51,064 nucleotides of DNA from Bradyrhizobium sp. (GCA_030681365.1 JAUXWH010000063.1:1-51064); one strand, 5' to 3'; numbered from the stretch's first letter, positions 8,697 to 16,657 are shown. The notes: generated from the letters alone by a model not told the origin. Program-made: numbers and translations.

Positions 8697-9950
8697 GTGT
8701 CGCTGGTTCCGGAGCAGGTGACGACGGGATCGACATCGACCCCGTCGCGCCAGAGCCTGCGCGGCCTCGACTGGTTCGTCTTCTTTCTGGCGGATGTGCA
8801 AACCGGCTTCGGTCCATTCATCGCGGTCTATCTGACGACGCAGAAATGGACCCAGGTCGAGATCGGTTTCGTGCTGTCGATCGGCGGCATCATCGGCCTG
8901 ATCGGGCAGATGCCGGGCGGCGCCATCATCGATGCCGCGCGCTCGGAGCGGCTGATCGCGAGCCTCGCGGTCGCGACCATCGGCGTGTGCGCGCTCGGAT
9001 ACGCCATATGGCCGATCTTCCCCGTGGTGGTGGCCGCCGCAACCCTGCATGCGGCCGCAAGCTGCGTGCTCGGTCCGGCCATCGCAGCGATCAGCCTCGG
9101 CCTGGTCGGGCCGCGTGCGATCGGCGAGCGGCTCGGGCGGAATGCGCGGTTTGCCTCGATCGGCAGCGGATCGGCCGCCGCTCTGATGGGCGCCTGCGGC
9201 TATCTGCTGTCGAGCCGTTCGGTGTTTTTCGTCACCTCGCTGCTGACGATCCCGACCATCCTGGCGCTGGGGCGGATCCGGGAGCGCGAAATCAACGTCG
9301 CGCAGGCACACGGCGCGCTCACCGTCCCCAAGGTCGGCGCGGCCCCCGAGGTCAGTACGACCAGCGTCCTGAGCCTGTTGCGCCGGCGTCCGCTCTTGAT
9401 CTTCGCCGCCAGCGTATTGCTGCTGCAACTCGCCAATGCCGCGATGCTTCCGCTGATGGCGGGGCTGGTCACCACCCGTTCGAGCCAGTGGGCGCCGGTG
9501 CTGATCGCCTTTTGCATCATCGTGCCGCAGGCGATCGTGGCGCTGGGCGCGCCATGGGTCGGGCGCATGGCGCAGCGATGGGGGCGGCGGCCGTTCCTGC
9601 TCGCGGGATTCGGCGCGCTGGCGATTCGCGGCCTGCTGTTTTCGGTCGTGACCGATCCTTATCTGCTGGTCGCGGTGCAGATCTTCGACGGCATCACCGC
9701 GGCGGTGTTTGCCGTCATGATCCCGCTGATCGTGGCCGACGTCGCCTTCGGAAGCGGTCACTTCAGTCTTGCGCAGGGTATCGTCGGCACCGCGACCGGC
9801 ATCGGCGCCTCGCTCAGCACCGTGCTGGCCGGCTACGCCGCCGATCGTCTCGGAACCAACGTCGCCTTCATGGGCCTCGCCGCCGTCGCGGCGACAGGCC
9901 TTGTGATGATCCTGCTGGTGATGCCGGAAACGCGGCGCAGCGCGCGCTGA
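8697..9950 (+). CDS. MFS transporter
   Basis: A 417-residue protein with about 12 hydrophobic segments beginning at LDWFVFFLADVQTGFG. It has the MFS layout of two six-helix halves joined by a hydrophilic loop (about residues 195-220). GRMAQRWGRRPF in the second half resembles the loop 8-9 repeat of the motif A signature. It most resembles uncharacterised MFS permeases; substrate unknown. The GTG start at 8697 has no good ribosome site. A GAAGGAG stretch at 8595-8601 precedes an open in-frame segment that would add 29 or 30 residues from a CTG or ATC codon, so the start is uncertain. The 107-nt gap to the PRC-barrel gene argues for weak or no coupling. Confidence 0.85.
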   Translation: MSLVPEQVTTGSTSTPSRQSLRGLDWFVFFLADVQTGFGPFIAVYLTTQKWTQVEIGFVLSIGGIIGLIGQMPGGAIIDAARSERLIASLAVATIGVCALGYAIWPIFPVVVAAATLHAAASCVLGPAIAAISLGLVGPRAIGERLGRNARFASIGSGSAAALMGACGYLLSSRSVFFVTSLLTIPTILALGRIREREINVAQAHGALTVPKVGAAPEVSTTSVLSLLRRRPLLIFAASVLLLQLANAAMLPLMAGLVTTRSSQWAPVLIAFCIIVPQAIVALGAPWVGRMAQRWGRRPFLLAGFGALAIRGLLFSVVTDPYLLVAVQIFDGITAAVFAVMIPLIVADVAFGSGHFSLAQGIVGTATGIGASLSTVLAGYAADRLGTNVAFMGLAAVAATGLVMILLVMPETRRSAR

Positions 9951-9955
9951 CCACG

Positions 9956-9983
9956 AAAAAGCCCGGAGAAGCTTTCTCCGGGC
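9956..9983 (-). terminator. Rho-independent terminator of fixK2
   Basis: A perfect 10-bp stem, GCCCGGAGAA / TTCTCCGGGC, with a 3-nt loop occupies 9961-9983. Read on the minus strand it is followed at once by five T residues (9960-9956). It lies 25 nt beyond the fixK2 stop codon. In the plus direction it also follows the convergent MFS gene but lacks a strong T-tract, so it is mainly a minus-strand terminator. Confidence 0.85.
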
Positions 9984-10008
9984 AAGTTTCTAGGGAGGAG
10001 AGAGGAGT

Positions 10009-10698
10009 TCACGCATCCATATTGTGCAGGCGCTGGCGGTTGCGGAGCACGATCTGGCGGGCGCCGGAAAAGCCCAGGACGCCCTGGGCCTGCAGCTGCG
10101 AAAGCGCGCGCGACACGGTTTCCAGCGTCAGGCCGAGATAATCGCCGATGTCGCGGCGGCACATCGGCAGCGCCATCATGCCCGCGACGGCCAGCCGGCG
10201 GTCCATTTCCAGGAGGAACGTGGCGACCTTTTCCATCGCGGTCTTGCGCCCGAGCAACAGCATGTGATCTTCGGCGTGCCTGAGGTCGCCGGCGGTCATG
10301 GTCCAGAGGCTGCGCGCGACCTTCACGTCGGTGCCTGCCGCCAGTTCGAGGCTGCGGCGTTTGACCAGACGCACGGTGGTATCGATGATGGCTTCGGCCG
10401 CCAGCCGGTGGATGGTGCCCGATTCGAGCCCGAAGACGTCGCCCGGCAGGTGGAATGCGCCGATCTGGCGGCGGCCGTCGGAAAGCAGCTTGTAGCTGCG
10501 AACCGCGCCTGAAATCACCTGATAGACGTACTCCGCCGGCTCGTCCTCACCATAGATTTCCTCATCCTTCCGGTAGCTGAATTCGGTGGCGATCAAGCCG
10601 GCGTGGCCGGTGACTGCGCCGAACTGGTCGAGGGCGCCCTGCGGAACCGGGCTGATGCGGCTGGCGACAGCGGAAGAGGTGAGGGATTGGGTGAGCAT
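10009..10698 (-). CDS. fixK2: FixK2, CRP/FNR-family regulator of the low-oxygen regulon
   Basis: A 229-residue CRP/FNR-type protein: cyclic-nucleotide-like beta barrel (about 25-120), dimerisation helix, and C-terminal helix-turn-helix (DIGDYLGLTLETVSRAL). It lacks the N-terminal cysteine cluster of FNR, so it does not sense oxygen by an iron-sulfur cluster. A cysteine just before the DNA-binding helix (PMCRRDIG, residue 180 here) matches the redox-sensitive Cys183 known in B. diazoefficiens FixK2. I chose ATG 10698 because AAGGAG stands 6 nt before it; the in-frame ATG at 10725 has none. It is the last gene of the fixLJ-receiver-fixK2 group and has its own FixJ-like site upstream. It should activate genes carrying TTGAT-N4-ATCAA boxes. 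Confidence 0.93.
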   Translation of the reverse strand: MLTQSLTSSAVASRISPVPQGALDQFGAVTGHAGLIATEFSYRKDEEIYGEDEPAEYVYQVISGAVRSYKLLSDGRRQIGAFHLPGDVFGLESGTIHRLAAEAIIDTTVRLVKRRSLELAAGTDVKVARSLWTMTAGDLRHAEDHMLLLGRKTAMEKVATFLLEMDRRLAVAGMMALPMCRRDIGDYLGLTLETVSRALSQLQAQGVLGFSGARQIVLRNRQRLHNMDA

Positions 10699-10767
10699 GG
10701 TCATCTCCTTGGGGCGGATGGCCATTGCTACCGGGAACTATCGTCCCTGAAAATTCGTGCGATATCT

Positions 10768-10788
10768 TAAGGAGGTTTACCTACGTAT
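10768..10788 (-). promoter_or_regulatory. Probable FixJ-binding site of the fixK2 promoter
   Basis: On the minus strand the sequence ATACGTAG (10788-10781) matches 7 of 8 positions of the FixJ core GTAMGTAG as I recall it, and continues GTAAACC. It lies about 84 nt before the preferred fixK2 start, which suits an activator site near -60 with a leader of about 25 nt. The match is short, so the call rests mainly on position and on the known FixJ control of fixK2. Confidence 0.5.
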
Positions 10789-10799
10789 AATACCGGAGG

Positions 10800-11195
10800 T
10801 CACTGTCCGGCCGCGGTATGCCCGTCCTGAATGACACCCCGAATACGCGTCACAAGGCTCTCATCCAGCAGCGGCTTCAGCAGGACGTCGTGCACCCCTG
10901 CGGCCGCCGCCCGGGCTGCGATGTTCTCGTCGGGGTAGCCGGTGATGAGGATGATCGGCACCGCCATGTCGCGGTTGCGCAGGCGCCTCGCCAGGTCGAT
11001 GCCGTTCATGTCGGGCATCTTGTAGTCGATCACAAAGCAGTCCACGCCGGTCGAGCGGACGGCATTCAGCAGCGCCGATCCGTTCCTGAAGGTCCGGACG
11101 TTGAATCCGTCCGTTTCAAGCAGAAACCGCAGCGAGCGGAGCACATCGGCATCGTCGTCGACGACATAGACAGTAGGTGTGGCGGGCAATGGCAT
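10800..11195 (-). CDS. Single-domain response regulator between fixJ and fixK2
   Basis: A stand-alone receiver domain of about 131 residues with no output domain. Acidic pocket VVDDDAD, phosphorylation site in VIDYKMPDMNG (Asp57 from the ATG), threonine in LITGYPDE and lysine in LLKPLLDE are all present, so it should be phosphorylatable. In B. diazoefficiens a receiver gene occupies the same place (bll2758, from memory). GTG at 11210 would add five residues; neither start has a clear ribosome site. A FixK-like box lies just upstream at 11230-11243. It could serve as a phosphate sink or partner of FixL, but that is inference. Confidence 0.88.
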   Translation of the reverse strand: MPLPATPTVYVVDDDADVLRSLRFLLETDGFNVRTFRNGSALLNAVRSTGVDCFVIDYKMPDMNGIDLARRLRNRDMAVPIILITGYPDENIAARAAAAGVHDVLLKPLLDESLVTRIRGVIQDGHTAAGQ

Positions 11196-11229
11196 CGTGC
11201 CAGCTAACACCCGTTGCGGGCTTAGCGGC

Positions 11230-11243
11230 TTGATTTAGCTCAA
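11230..11243 (-). promoter_or_regulatory. FixK-like box upstream of the receiver gene
   Basis: TTGAT-TTAG-CTCAA matches the FixK/FNR consensus at 9 of 10 positions and overlaps the fixJ stop codon. Its centre is 41.5 nt before base 11195, the receiver ATG, so a class II promoter here would yield an almost leaderless transcript. A TTAGCT sequence at the -10 position (11207-11202, minus strand) is weakly supportive. Confidence 0.5.
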
Positions 11244-11857
11244 TCGTTCAGCAGCCCGGCCCGCATCGCCAGCCGCACCAGTTCCGAAAGGCTGTTGGCC
11301 TGCATCTTGGTCATCACATTGGCCCGGTAGACCTCGATGGTGCGGGGGCTGATGTCGTAGTCGCGGGCAATCAGCTTGTTGGAAAGCCCGGCGATCAGGC
11401 CGTCCATGACCTGGCGCTCGCGCGGGCTGAGCGTTGCCACCCGCGCCGCGATTTCATGGGTGATCGTCTCGCTCTTGGCGGCAGGCTCGGCCTGCCGGAT
11501 CGCCGCCTCGATCATGCCGATCAGCCGGTCGTCCTCGAACGGCTTCTCCAGAAAATCGACCGCGCCCAGCTTCATCGCTTCGACGGCGAGCGGGACGTCG
11601 CCATGTCCGGTCATGATCAGAATCGGAAACGTGCTTTGGCTGGCTTTCATGCGCTTCAGCATCTCTATTCCGTCGATGCCCGGCATGCGAACGTCGGAGA
11701 CGACGCAGCCGAATTCGAGGCCAGCCAGGCGATCGAGAAAATTCTGGGCGGACTCGAACAGCGTGACGTGGAAGCCGGCGGAATCGAGCAGGAAGTTCAG
11801 CGAATCCCGCATCGCCTCGTCGTCGTCGATGACATAAATCTTACCCTTGTTCGGCAT
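11240..11857 (-). CDS. fixJ: FixJ, oxygen-responsive transcriptional activator
   Basis: A 205-residue response regulator, the usual FixJ length. The N-terminal receiver carries DDDEA, the phosphorylation site Asp55 in VVSDVRMPGIDG, and Lys in FLEKPF. The C-terminal LuxR-type helix-turn-helix includes LSPRERQVMDGLIAGLSNK and SPRTIEVYRANV. When phosphorylated by FixL it dimerises and activates fixK2 (and fixK1 in some strains). It starts 3 nt after the fixL stop codon, so the two are co-transcribed and made together. Identification is secure from sequence and gene order. Confidence 0.96.
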   Translation of the reverse strand: MPNKGKIYVIDDDEAMRDSLNFLLDSAGFHVTLFESAQNFLDRLAGLEFGCVVSDVRMPGIDGIEMLKRMKASQSTFPILIMTGHGDVPLAVEAMKLGAVDFLEKPFEDDRLIGMIEAAIRQAEPAAKSETITHEIAARVATLSPRERQVMDGLIAGLSNKLIARDYDISPRTIEVYRANVMTKMQANSLSELVRLAMRAGLLND

Positions 11858-11860
11858 CTG

Positions 11861-13375
11861 TCAGCTCACATTGTCTGCTGCGGGCAACGTGAAGCGGAAC
11901 GTTGCGCCACCAGCGGCATTGCTTTCGGCCCACATCCGGCCGCCATGCGCCTCTATAATCGAGCGGCTGATGGAGAGTCCTACCCCCATCCCGGTTTCCT
12001 TGGTCGTAAAGAAGGTCTGGAATAGATTGAGCTTCACGTCGTCATGGAATCCCGAACCGGTATCGGATACCTCGATTTCGACCATGTCGTCCGCCACCTT
12101 GACGTTCCTGACGATCAGTTCCCGCCGTGGCGATTGCGCCATCGCTTCCAGCGCATTGCGAAACAGATTGACCAGAACCTGCTGAATCTGGACCCGATCC
12201 GCCAGTACCAGGTCGGACTCCGGGTCGAGATTGAAGCGAAGCTGAACGTTCTGTTCGCGGGCGCCGGCGAGGCCGAGCGCCCCGGCCTCTTCGATCAGCT
12301 TGGAGAGACTTTCGACGCGCTTCTCGGATTCGCCGCGCGAGACGAAGTCGCGCAGGCGCCGGATGATCTGGCCGGCGCGCAGCGCCTGTTCGGCGGCGCG
12401 GTCCATCGCGCTTTCGATCTTCGGCGTATTGGGATCGGCGCTGCCGGCCAGCAGCCGGCGCGAGCCCTTCATGTAGTTGCTGATGGCGGCGAGCGGCTGA
12501 TTGAGCTCATGCGCGAGCGCCGAAGCCATTTCTCCCATCGCGCTCAGGCGCGAAACGTGGACCAGTTCGGACTGCAGTTCCTGCAGCCGTGCCTGGGTTT
12601 GCTGGTGCTCGGTGAGGTCGCGCACGAAACCGGTGAAGTAGGGCTCGCCGCCGGATTGCATCTCACCGATCGACAGGTGCATCGGAAAGGTCGTTCCGTC
12701 CCGGCGTTTGCCGGTCACGATCCGGCCGATGCCGATGATGTGCCGCTCCCCTGTGGAATGGTAGCGTGCGAGATAGCCGTCGTGGCGGGTCCGATCCGGT
12801 TCGGGCATCAGCATGCTGACGTTCTGACCAATGGCTTCCTGTTCGGAATAGCCGAACTGGCGCTCGGCGGCGGTGGAGAAGAATTGCATGATGCCATGTC
12901 CGTCGATGACGATCATGGCATCCGGCACCGTGTCGAGGATCGAGCGGAAGTGGTTTTCTCGCGTTCGCAGTGCCTCTTCGAGTTGCTTCTGCTCGTCGAT
13001 ATCGAGAATAATCCCGCTGAGATGTCGGGCGACACCGGCCGAATCCCTGATGAGTCCACCGCGCGAGCGAACCCACCGGCCGGCCTCCTGCGATCCACCG
13101 ATCTTGAATGCGAGGTCGTACTTGCCGCCGGACTCGGTAACCCGCGCGATCTCCCGCTCGGTGCGCTCACGATCTTCCGGTTCGAGCAGCGAAAGAAACC
13201 GATCGTAGCTGATCGCCTCGTCCCGCGGAATTCCGAAGAGATTTCGCGTCGTCTCGGACCATTCCAGCTCCCGGGTCTCAAGGTTCAGATCCCAGGTTCC
13301 GACGCCGAATCCCTCGATCCGGAGCCGGAAATGCTCATTGCGGGCCGGATCGTCCGATTGAGTTTTACCGGTCAC
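11861..13375 (-). CDS. fixL: FixL, haem-based oxygen sensor histidine kinase
   Basis: A 504-residue kinase with two PAS domains (about 15-130 and 140-257) and a HisKA/HATPase module (about 275-500). The second PAS is the haem domain: His198 (in RTRHDG) matches the proximal ligand His200 of B. diazoefficiens FixL, and Arg218 (in HIIGIGR) matches the oxygen-contacting Arg220. The phosphoacceptor His is in [12 protein letters not shown] (about residue 289), with N, G1 and G2 boxes [16 protein letters not shown] and GMGVGLS. No transmembrane helix is seen, as in the soluble Bradyrhizobium form. Low oxygen turns on the kinase, which phosphorylates FixJ. Start is GTG 13375, with only a weak ribosome site. 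Confidence 0.97.
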   Translation of the reverse strand: MTGKTQSDDPARNEHFRLRIEGFGVGTWDLNLETRELEWSETTRNLFGIPRDEAISYDRFLSLLEPEDRERTEREIARVTESGGKYDLAFKIGGSQEAGRWVRSRGGLIRDSAGVARHLSGIILDIDEQKQLEEALRTRENHFRSILDTVPDAMIVIDGHGIMQFFSTAAERQFGYSEQEAIGQNVSMLMPEPDRTRHDGYLARYHSTGERHIIGIGRIVTGKRRDGTTFPMHLSIGEMQSGGEPYFTGFVRDLTEHQQTQARLQELQSELVHVSRLSAMGEMASALAHELNQPLAAISNYMKGSRRLLAGSADPNTPKIESAMDRAAEQALRAGQIIRRLRDFVSRGESEKRVESLSKLIEEAGALGLAGAREQNVQLRFNLDPESDLVLADRVQIQQVLVNLFRNALEAMAQSPRRELIVRNVKVADDMVEIEVSDTGSGFHDDVKLNLFQTFFTTKETGMGVGLSISRSIIEAHGGRMWAESNAAGGATFRFTLPAADNVS

Positions 13376-13491
13376 GTTTCAGTCTTCGCCTTCCATCGAC
13401 CCGGCTTCCCGTCGCCGGCGCGGACCATCGTATATTCTTCCCGGTGTCTTGCCAAACCCCGCGAGCGCCGTCTGCCGGCCATTGCGGGACC

Positions 13492-13505
13492 TTGATCTAT
13501 CTCAT
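13492..13505 (+). promoter_or_regulatory. Imperfect FixK box upstream of the universal stress protein gene
   Basis: TTGAT-CTAT-CTCAT matches 8 of 10 consensus positions and ends 58 nt before the ATG at 13564, almost the same distance as at the better boxes in this window. TCTAGA at 13525-13530 is suitably placed as a -10 element. The match alone would be weak; the geometry raises it. Confidence 0.55.
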
Positions 13506-13563
13506 TTCGCGCTTCGGTTCATGGTCTAGAAGGGACGGCATTTCGTGACAACGGAGAGATTGA

Positions 13564-14397
13564 ATGAGCTACGCGACCGTCATGGTCAGTCTGGCGCTGG
13601 ACCAGCCGAACGAGGCTCGTCTTGAAGCGGCCTGCCGAATCGCGGAGCGTTTTGACGCAGGCGTCATCGGGATCGCGGCGGCGCAGTTCAGCCCGCCGCT
13701 TTACTTCACCTCGGGAGAGCAGGCCCAGAACCTGATCGACGAGGGCCGGGCGGCGGTGAAAAACCGCATGGCGGAGCTTGAGGCGCAATTCCGCGGGGCG
13801 GCAAAAAATCGAGCCAAATCGGTCGAATGGCGCAGCGCTCTGGACTTTCCGGCCCGGTACATGCTGCAGCAGGCGCGTTGCGCCGACATCATCGTCAGCG
13901 GCGGGCATAGCGATGTGTTTTCGGATCCCTTTGTGCGGACCGGCCCGAAGGATCTGGTGATGCAGGCCGGACGGCCGCTGCTCGTTGTCCCCGACACCGT
14001 AACCGGGCTCGACCCGAGCAGCATGCTGGTGGCGTGGAAGGACACCGCCGAGGCGAGGCGGGCGATTGCCGACGGGCTGCCGCTGCTGCGCAAGGCAAAG
14101 GACGTTACCGTCGCGGAAATCGTGGAAGGCGACGACAGCCGGCCGGAGGCCCTTTCGCGGGTGCGCGATGTCGTGGCCTGGCTGTCGCGTCACGGTATCG
14201 TCGCCCGCGAGCTGGTACCTGAGAGAAACGGCGAACGCGACGCCCCGGCTCAACTCGACCGGATTGCCGCCGACGTCGGCGCCGGCGTCATAGTCGCGGG
14301 CGCCTACGGCCATTCGAGGCTCCGCGAGCTGATTCTCGGCGGCATCACCCGGCATCTTCTCGCCCAGACCGCGCGTTGCGTGCTGCTGTCCCATTAG
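13564..14397 (+). CDS. Universal stress protein, two tandem UspA domains
   Basis: A 277-residue protein made of two Usp folds. The second ends with GAYGHSRLRELILGGITRHLL, which contains the G-2x-G-9x-G(S/T) ATP-binding pattern; the first (residues about 1-145) has lost it (SGGHSDVFSDPF), so only one site probably binds ATP. Such proteins rise under starvation, hypoxia and other stress, with no single biochemical role. GGAGAGA precedes the ATG. It is divergent from fixL and precedes a CBS-domain gene by 39 nt, and an imperfect FixK box lies 58 nt upstream. In B. diazoefficiens a gene of this kind also lies next to fixL, as I recall. Confidence 0.88.
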   Translation: MSYATVMVSLALDQPNEARLEAACRIAERFDAGVIGIAAAQFSPPLYFTSGEQAQNLIDEGRAAVKNRMAELEAQFRGAAKNRAKSVEWRSALDFPARYMLQQARCADIIVSGGHSDVFSDPFVRTGPKDLVMQAGRPLLVVPDTVTGLDPSSMLVAWKDTAEARRAIADGLPLLRKAKDVTVAEIVEGDDSRPEALSRVRDVVAWLSRHGIVARELVPERNGERDAPAQLDRIAADVGAGVIVAGAYGHSRLRELILGGITRHLLAQTARCVLLSH

Positions 14398-14436
14398 AGA
14401 GCGTTACGCAACGATTGGAACCGGGAGGATTGTGCT

Positions 14437-14868
14437 GTGTATCAATTTCTCGAGCAAACCGTCGCCGGCCACATGACGCGTACCGTCACGACGGTGACGC
14501 GCGGGCTCGGCATGCGCGAACTGGGCTCGATGTTCGGGCGTGACGATTTCAACGCCTATCCGGTCGAGGACGACGGACAGATGCTCGGACTTGTCACCAA
14601 GTTCGACTTCCTGAAGTGTTTTGCCTTTACGCCAATTCAGTTAGTTCCGCGCTATGACGACCTGATGAAGCGTACCGTCGCCGACGTCATGACCTCGGAA
14701 TTCATTTACGTTCGTTCCGACACCAGATTGACGCGGGTGCTGCAGCTGATGGTGGAACATCGTTTCCGCAGCTTTCCCGTGATCGACAGCGGTCACCGGC
14801 TGGAGGGCATGATCGCCCGCGGGGACATCCTCAGGGCGCTCGAGACCTGTGCCGGCGGTAACGGCTAG
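14437..14868 (+). CDS. CBS-domain pair protein
   Basis: A 143-residue protein consisting only of two CBS motifs (a Bateman module), about residues 10-65 and 80-137: AGHMTRTVTTVTRG...GMRELGSMF, then VADVMTSEFIYVRSDTRLTRVLQLMVEHRFRSFPVID. CBS pairs bind adenosine nucleotides and sense energy state; with no catalytic domain attached, the partner is unknown. The GTG start has a good ribosome site (GGGAGGA). It follows the universal stress gene by 39 nt and is probably in the same FixK-controlled transcript. Confidence 0.87.
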   Translation: MYQFLEQTVAGHMTRTVTTVTRGLGMRELGSMFGRDDFNAYPVEDDGQMLGLVTKFDFLKCFAFTPIQLVPRYDDLMKRTVADVMTSEFIYVRSDTRLTRVLQLMVEHRFRSFPVIDSGHRLEGMIARGDILRALETCAGGNG

Positions 14869-14941
14869 AGCCCGCGGGGCTAGCGCAGGTTAGGGGTTCC
14901 GGCCTGACGGTGGCGCTCCACGCCAGCATCGGGAAGCGGCC

Positions 14942-15670
14942 TCACTTCGCCTTGGCCAGGCCGTCGTCTTCCGGAGCGATCAGGTAGAGTCCGGACATCG
15001 GGTCGACCCAGCACAGATGGTCGTGGATCTTTTTTACGCCGGTCACGTTCTCCGCGGCGACGATGGATGCCTGCCGGGACCGTTCGTCGGTAATGATGCC
15101 GCCGAGATGGACGATGCCGTCGCGGACGACGATGTTGAGGCCCTGTGGACACCAGTCGTTCTTGTGAAGCGCATCGATGATGCGATTGCGGATGTGGTCG
15201 TCGTCGGCCGTGGGGTCTGCGATCTCGCGGGCAAGACTCGCCACCGCCTGCAGCAGGTTGGCGCGCGATACAATGCCGACGATTCGGTCTCCGCGCATCA
15301 CCGGCAGACGCTTGACGTGATTCCTTTCCATCAACGCCACGATTTTCTCGAGCCGGGTGTCTTCGGTGATCGTGAGCGGCTCCGGCGTCATGACCTCGGC
15401 CACCTTGCGGCCATGCTCGCGAACGAAATCGGTCGCAGCCTGGCCCGGGCCGAGAATGAATGCCAGGAAGCGGCCGCGCTTGCGTCGCGTATCGAGTTCG
15501 CTGCGGCGAATGAAGTCAGCTTCCGAGACGATGCCGACGAGCTTTCCACCCGGGTCCACCACCGGCAGCCCGCTGATATGCCGCTGCAGCATGGTGTTGG
15601 CGGCCTCGGCGATCGTGGTCTCCGGCGTCACGGTGATAACCGGTCGGGTCATGATCTGATGGGCGCGCAT
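14942..15670 (-). CDS. CBS-pair plus BON domain protein
   Basis: A protein of 242 residues from the chosen ATG at 15670 (GAGG 5 nt upstream). Two CBS motifs span about 1-55 (MRAHQIMTRPVITVTPET) and 85-140 (VAEVMTPEPLTITEDTR), and a BON domain about 155-225 (IRNRIIDALHKNDWCPQGLNIVV, then GIVHLGGIITDERSRQ). BON domains usually bind phospholipid or envelope surfaces, and CBS pairs bind adenine nucleotides, so it may link energy state to a membrane partner. An upstream in-frame start at 15727 is ruled out if the FixK box at 15730-15743 is used. It converges with the CBS gene on the other strand. Confidence 0.87.
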   Translation of the reverse strand: MRAHQIMTRPVITVTPETTIAEAANTMLQRHISGLPVVDPGGKLVGIVSEADFIRRSELDTRRKRGRFLAFILGPGQAATDFVREHGRKVAEVMTPEPLTITEDTRLEKIVALMERNHVKRLPVMRGDRIVGIVSRANLLQAVASLAREIADPTADDDHIRNRIIDALHKNDWCPQGLNIVVRDGIVHLGGIITDERSRQASIVAAENVTGVKKIHDHLCWVDPMSGLYLIAPEDDGLAKAK

Positions 15671-15729
15671 GACGGCCTCTGCAGTTGGCGTTGGGCTTGA
15701 AAAAAATACGGCAATGGACGCCGGCAAAC

Positions 15730-15743
15730 TTGATCGATATCAA
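15730..15743 (-). promoter_or_regulatory. FixK box of the CBS-BON gene
   Basis: TTGAT-CGAT-ATCAA is a perfect match to the FixK/FNR consensus. Exactly 59 nt separate it from the start codon at 15670. TATTTT at 15708-15703 (minus strand) stands at the -10 position expected when the box is centred at -41.5. Confidence 0.85.
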
Positions 15744-15818
15744 GCAGCGATCGGTCTCCCGCATCGATGCAACCCGGCCCGCAGTCCTGGCGGGCGATGG
15801 AAGACGGCCGCCGACGAT

Positions 15819-16307
15819 TTACTTCTGCTGTGCCGCCGCCGTGGGAGTCGATGACGCCGCCCGCGTCTTCAGGCTCCTGATGATGACGGTGATCAGCGGC
15901 ACGATCAGCGACGGCAGGATTCCATTCAACGGATGCTGGATCATGCCGCTCAGCTGCGACTGGAGGGCCCGCGCCTCGACCTGCAGCGCCTCGACCGAGG
16001 TCTCGTGAATTTGGGTGGCGAGCTCCAATTCTCGGCCCGACGGCGGTCTCGAAGCGAGAACGAACAACATCGCGGCGATCGCAAAGTTGACGGCGCCGAG
16101 AATAGCCGCGGCGGATATGGCGCTCAAGACCTGGACCAGCGCGAAATAGGCCGATAGTTCCAGCATCAACAAGCCGAAGCCCGCGATCAAGGCAGCGAGA
16201 GCCCTGAGCGCGAGACCGACGAGCAGATGCCGCATCCGGATATCGGCGATGATCCGGTCGGTGCGCCAAAGTACGCGCAGATTCGTCAGTATGCTCTCGA
16301 TGTTCAC
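15819..16307 (-). CDS. Phage-holin-like (YqjE-type) membrane protein
   Basis: A 162-residue membrane protein with two long hydrophobic helices close together (about 28-55, ALRALAALIAGFGLLMLELSAYF, and 60-85, SAISAAAILGAVNF) and a further apolar stretch near 130-142. It fits the holin superfamily III/YqjE family, whose members sit beside YqjD/DUF883 proteins and are not known to lyse cells. GTG 16307 has a strong ribosome site (GGAGG, 7 nt) that overlaps the end of the DUF883 gene; the two are separated by 1 nt and surely co-translated. Function in envelope or ribosome tethering is only suggested by analogy with E. coli. Confidence 0.78.
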   Translation of the reverse strand: MNIESILTNLRVLWRTDRIIADIRMRHLLVGLALRALAALIAGFGLLMLELSAYFALVQVLSAISAAAILGAVNFAIAAMLFVLASRPPSGRELELATQIHETSVEALQVEARALQSQLSGMIQHPLNGILPSLIVPLITVIIRSLKTRAASSTPTAAAQQK

Positions 16308-16308
16308 T

Positions 16309-16584
16309 TTAGTGCCTCCTCAGCATGAAGCCGACGACGACGCCAAGGGCGAATGCCGAGGCGACTGACGTGATCGGCCGATCCGAAACGAAATGTGCGA
16401 CCTGGTCTTCTTGCTCGCTGAGGGTCTCGCCAAGCTCGTTCAGCGCGGCCTTGATCTGATCGGCAAGCGCCTCGGCGTGGGTCCTGGAGGTGTCGCGAAT
16501 TCCCTCGCCCGCCGTATCGAACAGGCGCGACACGTCGGCCTTGAGCGCATGCAGCTCATCTCTGAGCTCGCTTGAATCGAACAT
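16309..16584 (-). CDS. DUF883 (ElaB/YqjD-like) membrane-anchored protein
   Basis: About 91 residues: a charged amphipathic helical stretch (residues 1-65, likely coiled coil) then one C-terminal transmembrane helix (SVASAFALGVVVGFML) ending in RRH. This is the tail-anchored layout of ElaB/YqjD/YgaM. In E. coli YqjD binds ribosomes in stationary phase; whether this copy does is unknown. I prefer ATG 16584 to the upstream ATG 16605 because GAGG precedes it and because the FixK box then lies 59 nt away, as at the CBS-BON gene. It forms an operon with the holin-like gene. Confidence 0.83.
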   Translation of the reverse strand: MFDSSELRDELHALKADVSRLFDTAGEGIRDTSRTHAEALADQIKAALNELGETLSEQEDQVAHFVSDRPITSVASAFALGVVVGFMLRRH

Positions 16585-16643
16585 CGATCTGGACCTCGCT
16601 GACATAATACAACTACATTCTAGGCGGAGTGGGAGCGACGCTG

Positions 16644-16657
16644 TTGATTTGCGTCAA
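16644..16657 (-). promoter_or_regulatory. FixK box of the DUF883-holin operon (possibly bidirectional)
   Basis: TTGAT-TTGC-GTCAA matches 9 of 10 consensus positions and lies 59 nt from ATG 16584. TAGAAT at 16622-16617 (minus strand) is an excellent -10 at the class II distance. On the plus strand GAGAAT at 16679-16684 stands at the mirror position, so the same box might also serve the Mla-type operon. Confidence 0.8.

Noticed and set aside
14866..14890. AGCCC-GCG-GGGCT hairpin after the CBS gene
   Set aside because: Short stem without a T-run; too weak to call a terminator between the convergent genes.
15819..16584. Holin-like plus small membrane protein as a possible phage remnant
   Set aside because: The pair matches the chromosomal YqjD/YqjE-type arrangement and lies under a FixK box; no phage structural or integrase genes are nearby.
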